From contig JADJMD010000012.1 in NCBI GenBank assembly GCA_016709765.1, forward strand, positions 372,001 to 436,000: a stretch of DNA of 64,000 bases, in the 5' to 3' direction. Shown here piece after piece: positions 10,125 through 18,198 of the stretch. A program made the translations under genes and the position numbers. Numbering within the stretch: the stretch's first letter is position 1; the number at the start of each line of letters is the position of its first letter. Origin of the DNA: Ignavibacteriales bacterium. GTDB lineage: Bacteria > Bacteroidota > Ignavibacteria > Ignavibacteriales > Ignavibacteriaceae. The notes beneath the pieces are model-generated. The model did not search any database. It was not told the origin of the DNA and saw only the letters and a list, made by a program, of their open reading frames with translations.

Positions 10125-10567
10125 TAGTTAATTGTAAATTGAGTAATAATCCAATTAGTGCCGATTTTTTTTAATGAAATATAAACCTTTGCCGTGCCTC
10201 TTTGCCCTCTGTTATCATAACTATAATTACCAGTCGCATGTCCATTATTTTTATCTGTTTTTATGTAATCAAACTTAAATGCAGTTACCTTATAAAGATT
10301 AAAAAAATCTTCCAAAACATAAAAAGCTTGATTGTTACTGTAATAACCGTTTATTCCGTTTGAAAAACTAAAATAAGTTTGCTGCCCGAAATAATTAGAA
10401 ATCCTTTTAACATCAGCATCTTTAATTCCAGATTCAATGTTCTTAAAGATTAACTCATCTTGCACGCTGTTTTTATTTGATTCAGTTTTTCTTGTAAGAT
10501 TTGAATTCTGGGCAAACGAAACTGCGGATGATAAAAGAATTAAAATTATGTAAATATATTTGTTCAT
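10124..10567 (-). CDS. DUF4783-family secreted protein
   Basis: A 147-residue protein with a signal peptide (hydrophobic residues 4-18, cleavage plausible after SFAQ). The remainder has the alpha-plus-beta layout of NTF2-like DUF4783 proteins: a helix with GIKDADVKRISNYF, the segment YYSNNQAFYVLEDFF, and a beta sheet ending TNWIITQFTIN. This family is common and uncharacterised in Bacteroidota. Its stop overlaps the kinase start as TAATG, so it heads a translationally coupled set with the kinase and helicase genes. A role as an envelope partner of the kinase is possible but only an inference from position. Confidence 0.75.
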   Translation of the reverse strand: MNKYIYIILILLSSAVSFAQNSNLTRKTESNKNSVQDELIFKNIESGIKDADVKRISNYFGQQTYFSFSNGINGYYSNNQAFYVLEDFFNLYKVTAFKFDYIKTDKNNGHATGNYSYDNRGQRGTAKVYISLKKIGTNWIITQFTIN

Positions 10568-10642
10568 ATTAATAAGATTAGTCGTGAACCCGCATTTGCA
10601 GTTTTCAAATACAAGTCCACGACAAAAGTAATAAAATCTTAA

Positions 10643-11452
10643 TTATCTCGCCAATTGTAATTTATTTAACTTGCGATCGCCGCTTCCTTTAACAACTGGT
10701 TTTAATTGTGGTTCACCTTCAACCAATTGAAAAGTCCAATCAAAAACAACTCTATCGGCAGTAATATTTTTAACTCTAATCTTTGCAAAATGATTATCCC
10801 ATGTCCAAATAACATATGTGTGTCCAACTATTGCAATTTCTTCTTTGTTTGGGTTCCAGCCATTTAAAGGAGCATAAGGTATATCATAAATATCAGTAGT
10901 TACCCCCATATCCTGAATATCAGTATCATCATAAACTCTTATGTATCCAGTACCTTGATATAATTCAAAGAAGAAATCAACATCTTCAGCATCATAGGCA
11001 ACTGTTGAATAAGTTGTAAATGTGTATCCAGCATTATTAGGGAATCGTATATAATCAAATATGGACTGATTAAAACCTTCAGGTCTTGGAGTAGAATAGA
11101 TTACATCATAACTAAGTTCACTTTCGTTTCCGTTGTAATCGTAAGCAGCAACTGCATAATAATATTTATTTCCGTTTACCGCTTCCATATCCGCAAAGTA
11201 AGTTCCCGAAGTTGAACCTATCAATTCATATTTACCTTCGTAAGTGTAATTAAAATACACATTGTATCCAGCAACATCGCTTTCTCTGTTTCTATTCCAA
11301 TAAATATCTACTCTGCCATCACCGTTAAGTACTTGAATATTTGTTGGTGGATCTGGCGCTGTGTAATCATTGTAATAAGATTCATTTACGTCGCAAGAAC
11401 TCAATATTAGAGTTGAGATGATAAGTATTGCGAAGATTGATAACTTTTTCAT
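10643..11452 (-). CDS. Lipoprotein with fibronectin type III domain
   Basis: About 269 residues. I place the start at the ATG at 11452, six bases after AAAGGTG; a GTG nine bases further upstream is the alternative. A lipoprotein signal ends at the lipobox LSSC. It is followed by a fibronectin III domain at about residues 30-125 (APDPPTNIQVLNGDGRVDIYW, then KYYYAVAAYDYNGNESE). The C-terminal half, about 135-250, is beta-rich with many aromatic residues and belongs to no family I recognise. It should be anchored to a membrane by its lipidated cysteine. It lies 150 bp downstream of pyrC on the same strand and is probably a separate unit. Confidence 0.75.
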   Translation of the reverse strand: MKKLSIFAILIISTLILSSCDVNESYYNDYTAPDPPTNIQVLNGDGRVDIYWNRNRESDVAGYNVYFNYTYEGKYELIGSTSGTYFADMEAVNGNKYYYAVAAYDYNGNESELSYDVIYSTPRPEGFNQSIFDYIRFPNNAGYTFTTYSTVAYDAEDVDFFFELYQGTGYIRVYDDTDIQDMGVTTDIYDIPYAPLNGWNPNKEEIAIVGHTYVIWTWDNHFAKIRVKNITADRVVFDWTFQLVEGEPQLKPVVKGSGDRKLNKLQLAR

Positions 11453-11611
11453 TTCGTTCACCTTTACAGTTAATTCTTTTTCTGGTTAGATGAGCCAAAT
11501 AAAATGCCAACAAATAACTTCTTTTTTTACTATAAAACAAAGATTTAATGCTGATAATGTCCATTTAATTGAACATCGATTGGAGTATAGTTTAATTAAA
11601 GGAAGAGGTGT

Positions 11612-12910
11612 CTAAATATTTAAAAAACTTCCATCAAAAAACATTTGCCTTTTATTTATAACTCCAACTGCTTTTCCAGTAAGTAATCTTTTATCAAAAG
11701 GCGTGTTCGATGATTTAGATTTAAATTTCTTCTTATCCACAGTCCAAACAGCATTAATATCTAAAATAGTAAGATTGACAATTTCACCTTCTTTAATTTC
11801 TAGTACCGGAAGGTTCAATATTTTTCTTGGATTGATGGATAATTTTTCAACCATATTTTCTAATGTTAAAACTTTTTTGTGATAAAGTTCTGTGAATGCT
11901 AAACCAATTTGAGTTTCTAATCCAATAATTCCGTTTGGAGCATACTCAAATTCCATCTCTTTTTCTTCAATTGAATGTGGTGCATGATCAGATGCAATAC
12001 AATCGATAGTTCCATCTTTTAATCCTTTTATTATTTCATCAACGTCAGCTTTAGTTCTAAGTGGTGGATTCATTTTAACATTTGGATCATATGTTTTAAC
12101 AGCATCATCAGTTAATGTAAAATGATGAGGAGCAACTTCCGCTGTTACTTTAATACCTTTTTTCTTAGCTTCACGTACCATCTCAACAGATTTTTTACTG
12201 CTTATATGGGCAATGTGAATTTTTGCATCAGTGTATTCAGCCATTAAAATATCACGCATAACTATTAAATCTTCTGCCACGGATGGAATTGGTGGAAGAC
12301 CGAGTAATGTTGAATTAATACTTTCATTCATTGCTCCACCTGCAAGCGATTCATCTTCACAATGTTCAATAATCGGAAGATCAAACATCTTTGCATATTC
12401 TAAAGATCTTTTTAGAATCGATGCAGTTTTAATTGCAATTCCATCATCAGAAAATCCTACTACACCGGCATCTTTTAATTCAGCCATTGGAGAAAGTACT
12501 TCGCCTTTTCTCCCAACAGTTGCGGCACCAACAGGATAAACATCCACCAGATGTTTAGCAGATTGTTTTTTTATCAGAGTTACAACTTCAGCAGAATCAA
12601 TTGCCGGATCAGTATTTGGCATACAAGCAATTCCCGTAAAGCCACCACTTGCAGCGCTGTTGCAGCCAGTAACAACAGTCTCTTCATCTTCTCTTCCTGG
12701 TTCGCGCAAATGCACATGCATATCAAAAAATCCTGGTACGATGTACTTTCCATCCAAATCAAATACTTTTGCATCTTTAATTTCTGACTCTGTAAGCTTT
12801 CCTATATTCTTGAATTTTCCATCTTCAATTAAAATGTTAACATTTTTTTCGTTAACCTTTTGATGAGGATTTAAAATATTTACATTCTTTAATATAACTT
12901 TCATTTTCAA
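11612..12910 (-). CDS. pyrC: Dihydroorotase
   Basis: A 432-residue class I dihydroorotase that cyclises carbamoyl aspartate to dihydroorotate in de novo pyrimidine synthesis. The metal-binding motif DMHVHLREPG is near residue 62, and further zinc and substrate motifs are CMPNTDP, EHCEDE, IAHISS and ASDHAPHS. The length fits the family. The first two methionines are two codons apart, so the start may be 12910 or 12904. The gene follows pyrB by 13 bp and is the last pyrimidine gene of the pyrR-pyrB-pyrC group, so it should share the attenuator upstream of pyrR. No carbamoyl phosphate synthetase or pyrD lies nearby. Confidence 0.95.
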   Translation of the reverse strand: MKMKVILKNVNILNPHQKVNEKNVNILIEDGKFKNIGKLTESEIKDAKVFDLDGKYIVPGFFDMHVHLREPGREDEETVVTGCNSAASGGFTGIACMPNTDPAIDSAEVVTLIKKQSAKHLVDVYPVGAATVGRKGEVLSPMAELKDAGVVGFSDDGIAIKTASILKRSLEYAKMFDLPIIEHCEDESLAGGAMNESINSTLLGLPPIPSVAEDLIVMRDILMAEYTDAKIHIAHISSKKSVEMVREAKKKGIKVTAEVAPHHFTLTDDAVKTYDPNVKMNPPLRTKADVDEIIKGLKDGTIDCIASDHAPHSIEEKEMEFEYAPNGIIGLETQIGLAFTELYHKKVLTLENMVEKLSINPRKILNLPVLEIKEGEIVNLTILDINAVWTVDKKKFKSKSSNTPFDKRLLTGKAVGVINKRQMFFDGSFLNI

Positions 12911-12923
12911 ACTTTCTTATTTT

Positions 12924-13844
12924 CTAATTAAGTGTTCCAAGTAAATAAAGAACTGCCATTCTAACTGCAACTCCATTTGTAACTTGCTGCAAAATTATTT
13001 GTGAGTTGCCATCAGCAACTTCAGAAGATATCTCAACTCCCCTGTTTATAGGCCCGGGGTGAAGTATCAAAATATCTTTTCCATTTTTTTCTAATCGTTC
13101 TTTATCGATTCCAAAATACTGAGAGTATTCTCTTATTGATGGAAAATATTCACGTGCTTTTCGTTCAAGTTGAATTCTTAAAATATTAAGTACATCATTT
13201 TCTTGTATTGCTTCATCGATGTTATGAATTACATCTACACCGAGTTCATCAAGATATTTGGGAATCATAGTTGAAGGACCGCAAACAGAAACTTTTGCAC
13301 CCATAGTTTTTAATCCATAAATATTTGAAAGAGCAACACGGCTGTGCGCAACATCTCCAACAATACAAACTTTTAATCCTTCAAGTCTTCCAAGTTTCTC
13401 ACGAATTGAATACATATCAAGCAATCCTTGCGTTGGATGCTCGTGAATTCCATCACCCGCATTTATAATATTGGAATCTGAAATTTTTGTAAGCATTAAA
13501 GGTACGCCTGCTGCCGCATGACGAACAACAATCATATCAACCTTCATCGCTTCAATATTTCTTACAGTATCCTTTAGTGTCTCACCTTTACTAACACTGC
13601 TTCCAGAAACTGCAAAGTTTACTGAATCTGCAGAAAGTCTTTTTTCTGCCAGCTCAAAAGAAATTCTGGTTCGTGTTGAACTTTCATAAAAAAGATTTAC
13701 AACTGTTTTTCCTTGCAGAGTTGGAACTTTTTTAATCGGTCTCTCAAGAATTTCCCTAAAAGTTGTTGCGGTATCTAAAATTAATTGGATATCTTCTTTG
13801 GGAACATCTTTAAGTCCTAACAAATGCCTGCTTGATAATGACAT
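12924..13844 (-). CDS. pyrB: Aspartate carbamoyltransferase, catalytic chain
   Basis: A 306-residue protein catalysing carbamoyl phosphate plus aspartate to carbamoyl aspartate, the committed step of pyrimidine synthesis. Carbamoyl-phosphate binding is shown by SSTRTRISFELA near residue 55 and HPTQGLLD near 137, and the aspartate-binding region by the C-terminal HPGPINRGVE. It lies five bases downstream of pyrR and thirteen upstream of pyrC. No pyrI regulatory chain is present beside it, consistent with the pyrR-type operons of Gram-positive and FCB bacteria, where control is by PyrR at the RNA level. Confidence 0.96.
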   Translation of the reverse strand: MSLSSRHLLGLKDVPKEDIQLILDTATTFREILERPIKKVPTLQGKTVVNLFYESSTRTRISFELAEKRLSADSVNFAVSGSSVSKGETLKDTVRNIEAMKVDMIVVRHAAAGVPLMLTKISDSNIINAGDGIHEHPTQGLLDMYSIREKLGRLEGLKVCIVGDVAHSRVALSNIYGLKTMGAKVSVCGPSTMIPKYLDELGVDVIHNIDEAIQENDVLNILRIQLERKAREYFPSIREYSQYFGIDKERLEKNGKDILILHPGPINRGVEISSEVADGNSQIILQQVTNGVAVRMAVLYLLGTLN

Positions 13845-13849
13845 ATTCT

Positions 13850-14395
13850 TTATTTCTTTTCTGATTCTATAATATAGATGGCATCTTCACCATCGTGTTC
13901 TTTAATTTTAACTTTTATTTCTTCATTGTGCGACGTTGGAATATTTTTTCCAACATAATCTGCGCGGATTGGTAATTCACGATGTCCTCTATCGATAAGA
14001 ATGCATAGTTGAATTGAACTTGGTCGTCCCATGTCCATAATTGCATTCAATGCTGAACGAACTGTTCTTCCGGTAAACAATACGTCATCAACTAGAATTA
14101 TATCTTTTTCATTTATATCAAATGTGATATTTGAAACAGAAACCTCTGGCTGTTTCAATCGAGTTCTAAAATCATCACGATAAAGGGTTACATCAAGAAC
14201 TCCGAATGGTATTTCAGCATTATCGATCTGTTTAATCTTTTCGGCAATTCGTTTACCTAAAAATTCGCCGCGTGTTCGCATTCCCATTATCACAAGATTG
14301 TGTGAACCTTTATTTTTCTCAAGAATTTCGTGAGCCATTCTTGTAAGGATTCGGTCAAATCCTTCAGCGTCTATTATTTTTGATTTTACATCCAT
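13850..14395 (-). CDS. pyrR: PyrR bifunctional regulator / uracil phosphoribosyltransferase
   Basis: About 181 residues with the phosphoribosyltransferase fold. The PRPP-binding motif ILVDDVLFTGRTVRSAL is clear and the N-terminal LTRMAHEILEKN matches PyrR. The family binds the pyr mRNA leader when UMP is high and promotes termination, and it has some uracil phosphoribosyltransferase activity. Two starts are possible: ATG at 14395 or TTG at 14401. The only purine-rich Shine-Dalgarno candidate, AAAGAGG, lies inside the 3' arm of the leader terminator, 5 bases from the TTG and 11 from the ATG. The gene heads the pyrR-pyrB-pyrC operon. Confidence 0.93.
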   Translation of the reverse strand: MDVKSKIIDAEGFDRILTRMAHEILEKNKGSHNLVIMGMRTRGEFLGKRIAEKIKQIDNAEIPFGVLDVTLYRDDFRTRLKQPEVSVSNITFDINEKDIILVDDVLFTGRTVRSALNAIMDMGRPSSIQLCILIDRGHRELPIRADYVGKNIPTSHNEEIKVKIKEHDGEDAIYIIESEKK

Positions 14396-14398
14396 ATA

Positions 14399-14500
14399 CA
14401 AAAAAGCCTCTTTGGATTAACTATCCTCAGAGGTTACCTTATTTTTTTAATTTTCATTTTGTTCATCCTTTTCCATCTCACTGGATAGAGTTAAAGGTTA
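14399..14500 (-). promoter_or_regulatory. PyrR-responsive pyr leader (attenuator)
   Basis: Read on the minus strand, the leader has three mutually exclusive structures. A PyrR-site-like hairpin ATCC-AGTGAG...GGAT (14486 to 14465) contains TCCAGTGAG, close to the known PyrR loop consensus CNGNGAG. An antiterminator can form between TTAACTCTATCC (14494-14483) and GGATAGTTAA (14426-14417), ten pairs with a two-base bulge. A terminator occupies 14433-14400. PyrR binding would hold the first hairpin and free the terminator. The layout is read directly from sequence; the regulatory logic follows the Bacillus pyr model. Confidence 0.78.
14400..14433 (-). terminator. Intrinsic terminator of the pyr leader
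   Basis: The minus strand reads CCTCT-ga-GGAT-agtta-ATCC-aa-AGAGG followed by C and six T. The stem has 5 plus 4 pairs around a small internal loop. Its 3' arm AAAGAGG is also the only Shine-Dalgarno candidate for pyrR, and the T run ends at the pyrR start, so folding could block translation as well as transcription. Confidence 0.8.
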
Positions 14501-14654
14501 ATTTTATTTGAACCAAACTTAACGGTATTAATTTTTAAAGTAAAGTTTAAACCCGCTTCGTTTCAAATTATTTTTAGATCTGTAATAGGTTTTTAATATT
14601 TCGGCATTTAAGTCTGATTAGAAATTGTTTATAATCGCAATTTATAGACTATTC

Positions 14655-16325
14655 TTAACTCGCATAAGCCAATCTTAACTTTTCTTTATCAATTCCTTCC
14701 AGTAGCCTAAAATCTTCTTCACTTATCTTTTCTACATCGCCAAAATATTTATTATCCACACTATCTTTTTGGTCTGCAACTTTTACAGATTCAACTGACA
14801 AAATGCTAAGTTTACTTACAACAATATTTGTTGGATCGTTTTCATCAACTTTGCCATCAATAATATAAGGACCCATAGACATAGTTTGTTCGGCAAACTT
14901 TTCGTACTCGCGCGGAAAGATAACCGCTTCGAATGTTCCCGTTCTATCTTCAAGCGAAAGAAATTTCATTATATCCCCTTTACGTGTTTTTATCCGTTTA
15001 GATGTCATATACCATCCAATTAATCTTACATTTTTACCACGATGTTTATTTAAATCTTTTGCTTTAACGATTGATTTATGTTCCCTAAAACGGCTATAAA
15101 AAAAGAGCGGATGCCTTGTAACCATATATCCAAAAGATTCATATTCTGTTTTGCAAATTTCTTCAACACTAAAATTGATGTTTGTTTTTACTTCATCTTC
15201 CATCACAAAAGTTTCGTGTAGAAATAGATCGTTATAACTTTCATTAAGAATTTTTCTTTTGTGGATGTAAATATCCAGCAAACGCAAGAGTTCCGGTCTT
15301 GTTTTTCTAAAACATCCCATCGATCCGCATTTTATTAGAATTGATATTTCTTCAAATGCAAGCTTTGTACGGATAAGAAAATCTGCCAGCGAATGATACT
15401 CACCATCTTTTTTTCTTTCATCTAAAATTTTTTGGCAGCTATTGTAAGAAAGATTTTTAATTACCATCAATCCAATTTGTATTTCATCTTTCTTTCCAGT
15501 GTACTCGTAATTACTCTTATTTATGGAGGGAAGAAGCATTTTTAATCCTAGCCGCTTACATTCCCACACATAAACCGCAGCGGAATAAAACCCGCCGCCA
15601 TTGCTTAAAACGCTTGCCATAAACTCCGCAGGATAATGCGATTTAAGAAAAGCAACCTGATAAGAAAGCAGCGCAAACGAAGCGCTGTGAGCTTTGCAAA
15701 ACGAATATCCTGCAAACGATTCTATTTGCCGCCACAATTCTTTGGCTTGTGTATCCGTAAGTCCCTTATCCCTGCATGATAAAAAATATTTATCAACTAT
15801 CTTTTGCATTGCTGAGTGCGAACGCATTTTGCCGCTCATTGCACGGCGAAGCAAATCAGCTTCTTCCAAAGTTAAGCCTGCAACGTGATGCGCAACTTTT
15901 ATAACATCTTCCTGGTAAATCATTACCCCGTAAGTTTCGCCAAGAACATCTTCCATTTCTGGAACAAGATATTTTCTTCTTGTTGGATCTTTGTGGCGCG
16001 CAATAAATTCCTGCATCATTCCGCTTTCTGCAACACCGGGACGAATTATTGAACTTGCCGCAGTAAGCATTTCAAAATCGTGAACATCAAGTTTGCGAAG
16101 AAGCGAGCGCATCCCCGGGGATTCAATATAAAAACAGCCTATCGTTTGCCCTGTACGGATAAGGTTATTCGTGGCCTCATCATTAAAGAGCATTTCAAAA
16201 TCATAAATATCAAACTTAACAGCGGCTGTGTTTTTAGGTATCGGCGGATAAAGCGAAAACATTTTTGTATTGTCTCGCCACTCTTTTGGTATTTGATATA
16301 TTAGTTCTTCAATTTCCATTACCAT
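14655..16325 (-). CDS. C-terminal DnaE-like fragment lacking PHP and palm domains
   Basis: About 556 residues matching the C-terminal half of the DNA polymerase III alpha subunit/DnaE2 family. It contains TGQTIGCFYIESPGM, ASSIIRPGVAESGMM, GVMIYQEDVIKVAHHVAGL, SFCKAHSASFALLSYQ, the helix-hairpin-helix region, and an OB-fold near residues 430-500 (GWYMTSKRIKTRKGD). The N-terminal PHP domain and the PDIDxDF catalytic palm motif are absent, so polymerase activity is not expected. The frame is open and undamaged over its whole length, but 100 bp upstream a divergent gene begins, leaving no room for the missing half. I prefer the ATG at 16325 (or 16319) to the GTG at 16352. It may be a recently truncated gene or a retained non-catalytic protein. 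Confidence 0.75.
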   Translation of the reverse strand: MVMEIEELIYQIPKEWRDNTKMFSLYPPIPKNTAAVKFDIYDFEMLFNDEATNNLIRTGQTIGCFYIESPGMRSLLRKLDVHDFEMLTAASSIIRPGVAESGMMQEFIARHKDPTRRKYLVPEMEDVLGETYGVMIYQEDVIKVAHHVAGLTLEEADLLRRAMSGKMRSHSAMQKIVDKYFLSCRDKGLTDTQAKELWRQIESFAGYSFCKAHSASFALLSYQVAFLKSHYPAEFMASVLSNGGGFYSAAVYVWECKRLGLKMLLPSINKSNYEYTGKKDEIQIGLMVIKNLSYNSCQKILDERKKDGEYHSLADFLIRTKLAFEEISILIKCGSMGCFRKTRPELLRLLDIYIHKRKILNESYNDLFLHETFVMEDEVKTNINFSVEEICKTEYESFGYMVTRHPLFFYSRFREHKSIVKAKDLNKHRGKNVRLIGWYMTSKRIKTRKGDIMKFLSLEDRTGTFEAVIFPREYEKFAEQTMSMGPYIIDGKVDENDPTNIVVSKLSILSVESVKVADQKDSVDNKYFGDVEKISEEDFRLLEGIDKEKLRLAYAS

Positions 16326-16453
16326 ACATAAAAATAGTGAACATTTGCCCACTATATAAAATATTTAAAATTCAAAAGCAATACCGTAAAAGGATTGATT
16401 TTAAACAATTTAAATGCCTTATTACAGTTGTAAATTTTCTAAGCGAGGATAAA

Positions 16454-16648
16454 ATGCAAACAGATGATACTTTAAACTGGGTTTGTCAGTACTGCGGCGT
16501 AGAAAATTCTGTATGGGTTGATTTAACTATTGAGGGCAAGCAGGATTTTATAGAAGATTGCCGGATTTGCTGCCGACCAAATCGAGTTATTGTTGTTCAA
16601 GATTATGATGAAAATGTTATGATTGAATCAAGGTTGATTGATGAATGA
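16454..16648 (+). CDS. CPXCG-type cysteine-rich small protein
   Basis: A 64-residue protein with two paired cysteine motifs, CQYCG near residue 11 and DCRICCRPN near residue 43, which would bind zinc or another metal. The spacing and the CCRP segment match the CPXCG family of small cysteine-rich proteins of unknown function, although the first motif is CQYCG rather than CPYCG. The start ATG at 16454 follows GCGAGG by six bases. It is divergent from the DnaE-like fragment and ends nine bases before the stop of the convergent small membrane protein gene. Confidence 0.8.
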   Translation: MQTDDTLNWVCQYCGVENSVWVDLTIEGKQDFIEDCRICCRPNRVIVVQDYDENVMIESRLIDE

Positions 16649-16657
16649 AAAAAATAA

Positions 16658-16855
16658 TTAGCGTATAAAAAGATAAACCAAACCTGCTGCTATTATTAAA
16701 CCATAGATGATGGAAAGGTAAACAACAAGTTTACCTTTTGATTTGATTATTCGATCTAACTGTTCGGAATGTTCCTTATTGATGAGCAGATTTTTTTCAA
16801 TCCCATCCGCAGAGAGAATATTCTCACACTCGGAATTTGAATGAAGATCACTCAT
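16658..16855 (-). CDS. Small single-pass membrane protein downstream of ftsZ
   Basis: A 65-residue protein that I do not recognise. Residues 1-42 are polar and probably cytoplasmic; residues 43-64 form one hydrophobic helix (LVVYLSIIYGLIIAAGLVYLF) and the chain ends in Arg, a tail-anchored layout. The start ATG is preceded by GAGAGG at good spacing, which supports a real gene. It lies 53 bp after ftsZ and is the last gene of the dcw transcript, so a link to division is possible but only positional. Confidence 0.6.
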   Translation of the reverse strand: MSDLHSNSECENILSADGIEKNLLINKEHSEQLDRIIKSKGKLVVYLSIIYGLIIAAGLVYLFIR

Positions 16856-16908
16856 AAATCCTCTCTGAATTTATTGATTGAAAAAATATTTAATTACACT
16901 TTAATAAC

Positions 16909-18180
16909 TTAATCCATAATCATTCTTAAGAATGATGAACTATCATCATCGTTAGAATCATCCTTTTTCTCGTTTCTTTCTTTTGCCCAGGAATACCTGG
17001 AATTTTCAACAGCAAAACCACTTGGAGTGTTTTTTTCCTCATCATCTTCAATCGAGGCTTTTGGGCTGTTTACCCTCAAAATTGTTGGAACATCAAGATC
17101 GTTTGAATCAACATTTTCGGGCCCAAACAGACTAAATCCACCACGTATATTGTCTGATAAAGTAGGTGTTTGTTTTTTAGCAGCTATAGTTTTACTGCTA
17201 TAATTGTTTCCTCTTGCACTATCAAATCCCGTTGCAATGACAGTGTAAGATATGTAATCATTCATTTCGTCTTTTTTAACAACACCAAAAATAACGTTGG
17301 CTTCTTCACCAGCGGCTTCAAATATTATATTGTTGCCCTCGTTAATTTCCTGCATTGTCATACTGCTTGATCCTGTAACATTAACAAGTACACTCTTTGC
17401 ACCTTTAATATTTACACCTTCAAGTAGCGGACTTGAAATAGCTTTTTGGGCTGCTTCAATTGCGCGATTTTCACCGCTGGAAATTCCACATCCCATCAAA
17501 GCTTCACCACTGGAATTCATTACAGCACGGACATCAGCAAAATCAACGTTGATCAATCCTTCAATTGTGATGATATCTGCTATGCCACGGGTTGCTTCAT
17601 AAAGAACTTCATTCGGTTTATCAAAAGCAGCAAAAGCGTTTGTGGCTTTATCTAAAATGTTAAGTAATCTTTCATTTGGAATAACAATTAAGCTATCAAC
17701 GTGCTGACGCAATTCCATTATACCTTTTTCAGCATTCATCATTCTTGTTTTACCTTCCCATCGGAAAGGTTTGGTAACGATACCAACAACCAAAGCGCCT
17801 ATGCTTTTTGCAATCGAGGCAATAACAGGAGCCGCACCCGTTCCAGTTCCACCGCCCATACCGGCAGTAATAAAAACCATATCACTTCCGGAAAGAACCT
17901 CAGCAATCTGATCGCGATCTTCTTCGGCAGATTTTCTTCCAATGTTAGGGTCAGCTCCGGCACCTAAGCCGCGTGTAATTGCACTGCCACACTGAACTTT
18001 ATGTGTTGCAGTACTGCTCCGTAGCACTTGTGAATCCGTATTAACGGCAATGTACTCAACACCGCTTAACCCGCGAGCAATCATACTTTCGATGGCATTA
18101 CAGCCTCCACCGCCAACACCAACAACTTTTAAAACTGCTGACATCGGTTTTTCTTTATCGATGGTTGCAAATCGCGACAT
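16909..18180 (-). CDS. ftsZ: Cell division GTPase FtsZ
   Basis: A 423-residue tubulin-like GTPase that polymerises into the Z ring. The N-terminal nucleotide-binding motif GVGGGGCNAI is at residues 21-30, the tubulin signature GGGTGTGAAP at 109-118, and the T7 catalytic loop near INVDFADVRAVM (210-221). The usual membrane-tether-binding peptide is recognisable as DVPTILR at 363-369, but the chain then continues for 54 more residues, largely acidic and low-complexity, ending SSSFLRMIMD. It follows ftsA with an 18-bp gap, the classic order, and the AGGAGG just before its ATG is a strong ribosome binding site. Confidence 0.97.
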   Translation of the reverse strand: MSRFATIDKEKPMSAVLKVVGVGGGGCNAIESMIARGLSGVEYIAVNTDSQVLRSSTATHKVQCGSAITRGLGAGADPNIGRKSAEEDRDQIAEVLSGSDMVFITAGMGGGTGTGAAPVIASIAKSIGALVVGIVTKPFRWEGKTRMMNAEKGIMELRQHVDSLIVIPNERLLNILDKATNAFAAFDKPNEVLYEATRGIADIITIEGLINVDFADVRAVMNSSGEALMGCGISSGENRAIEAAQKAISSPLLEGVNIKGAKSVLVNVTGSSSMTMQEINEGNNIIFEAAGEEANVIFGVVKKDEMNDYISYTVIATGFDSARGNNYSSKTIAAKKQTPTLSDNIRGGFSLFGPENVDSNDLDVPTILRVNSPKASIEDDEEKNTPSGFAVENSRYSWAKERNEKKDDSNDDDSSSFLRMIMD

Positions 18181-18198
18181 AGGTCCTCCTATAATGAT

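Noticed and set aside
10587..10622. Inverted GTCGTG/CACGAC before the DUF4783 gene as a terminator
   Set aside because: Stem is only six to eight pairs with a long loop and no T run on either strand.
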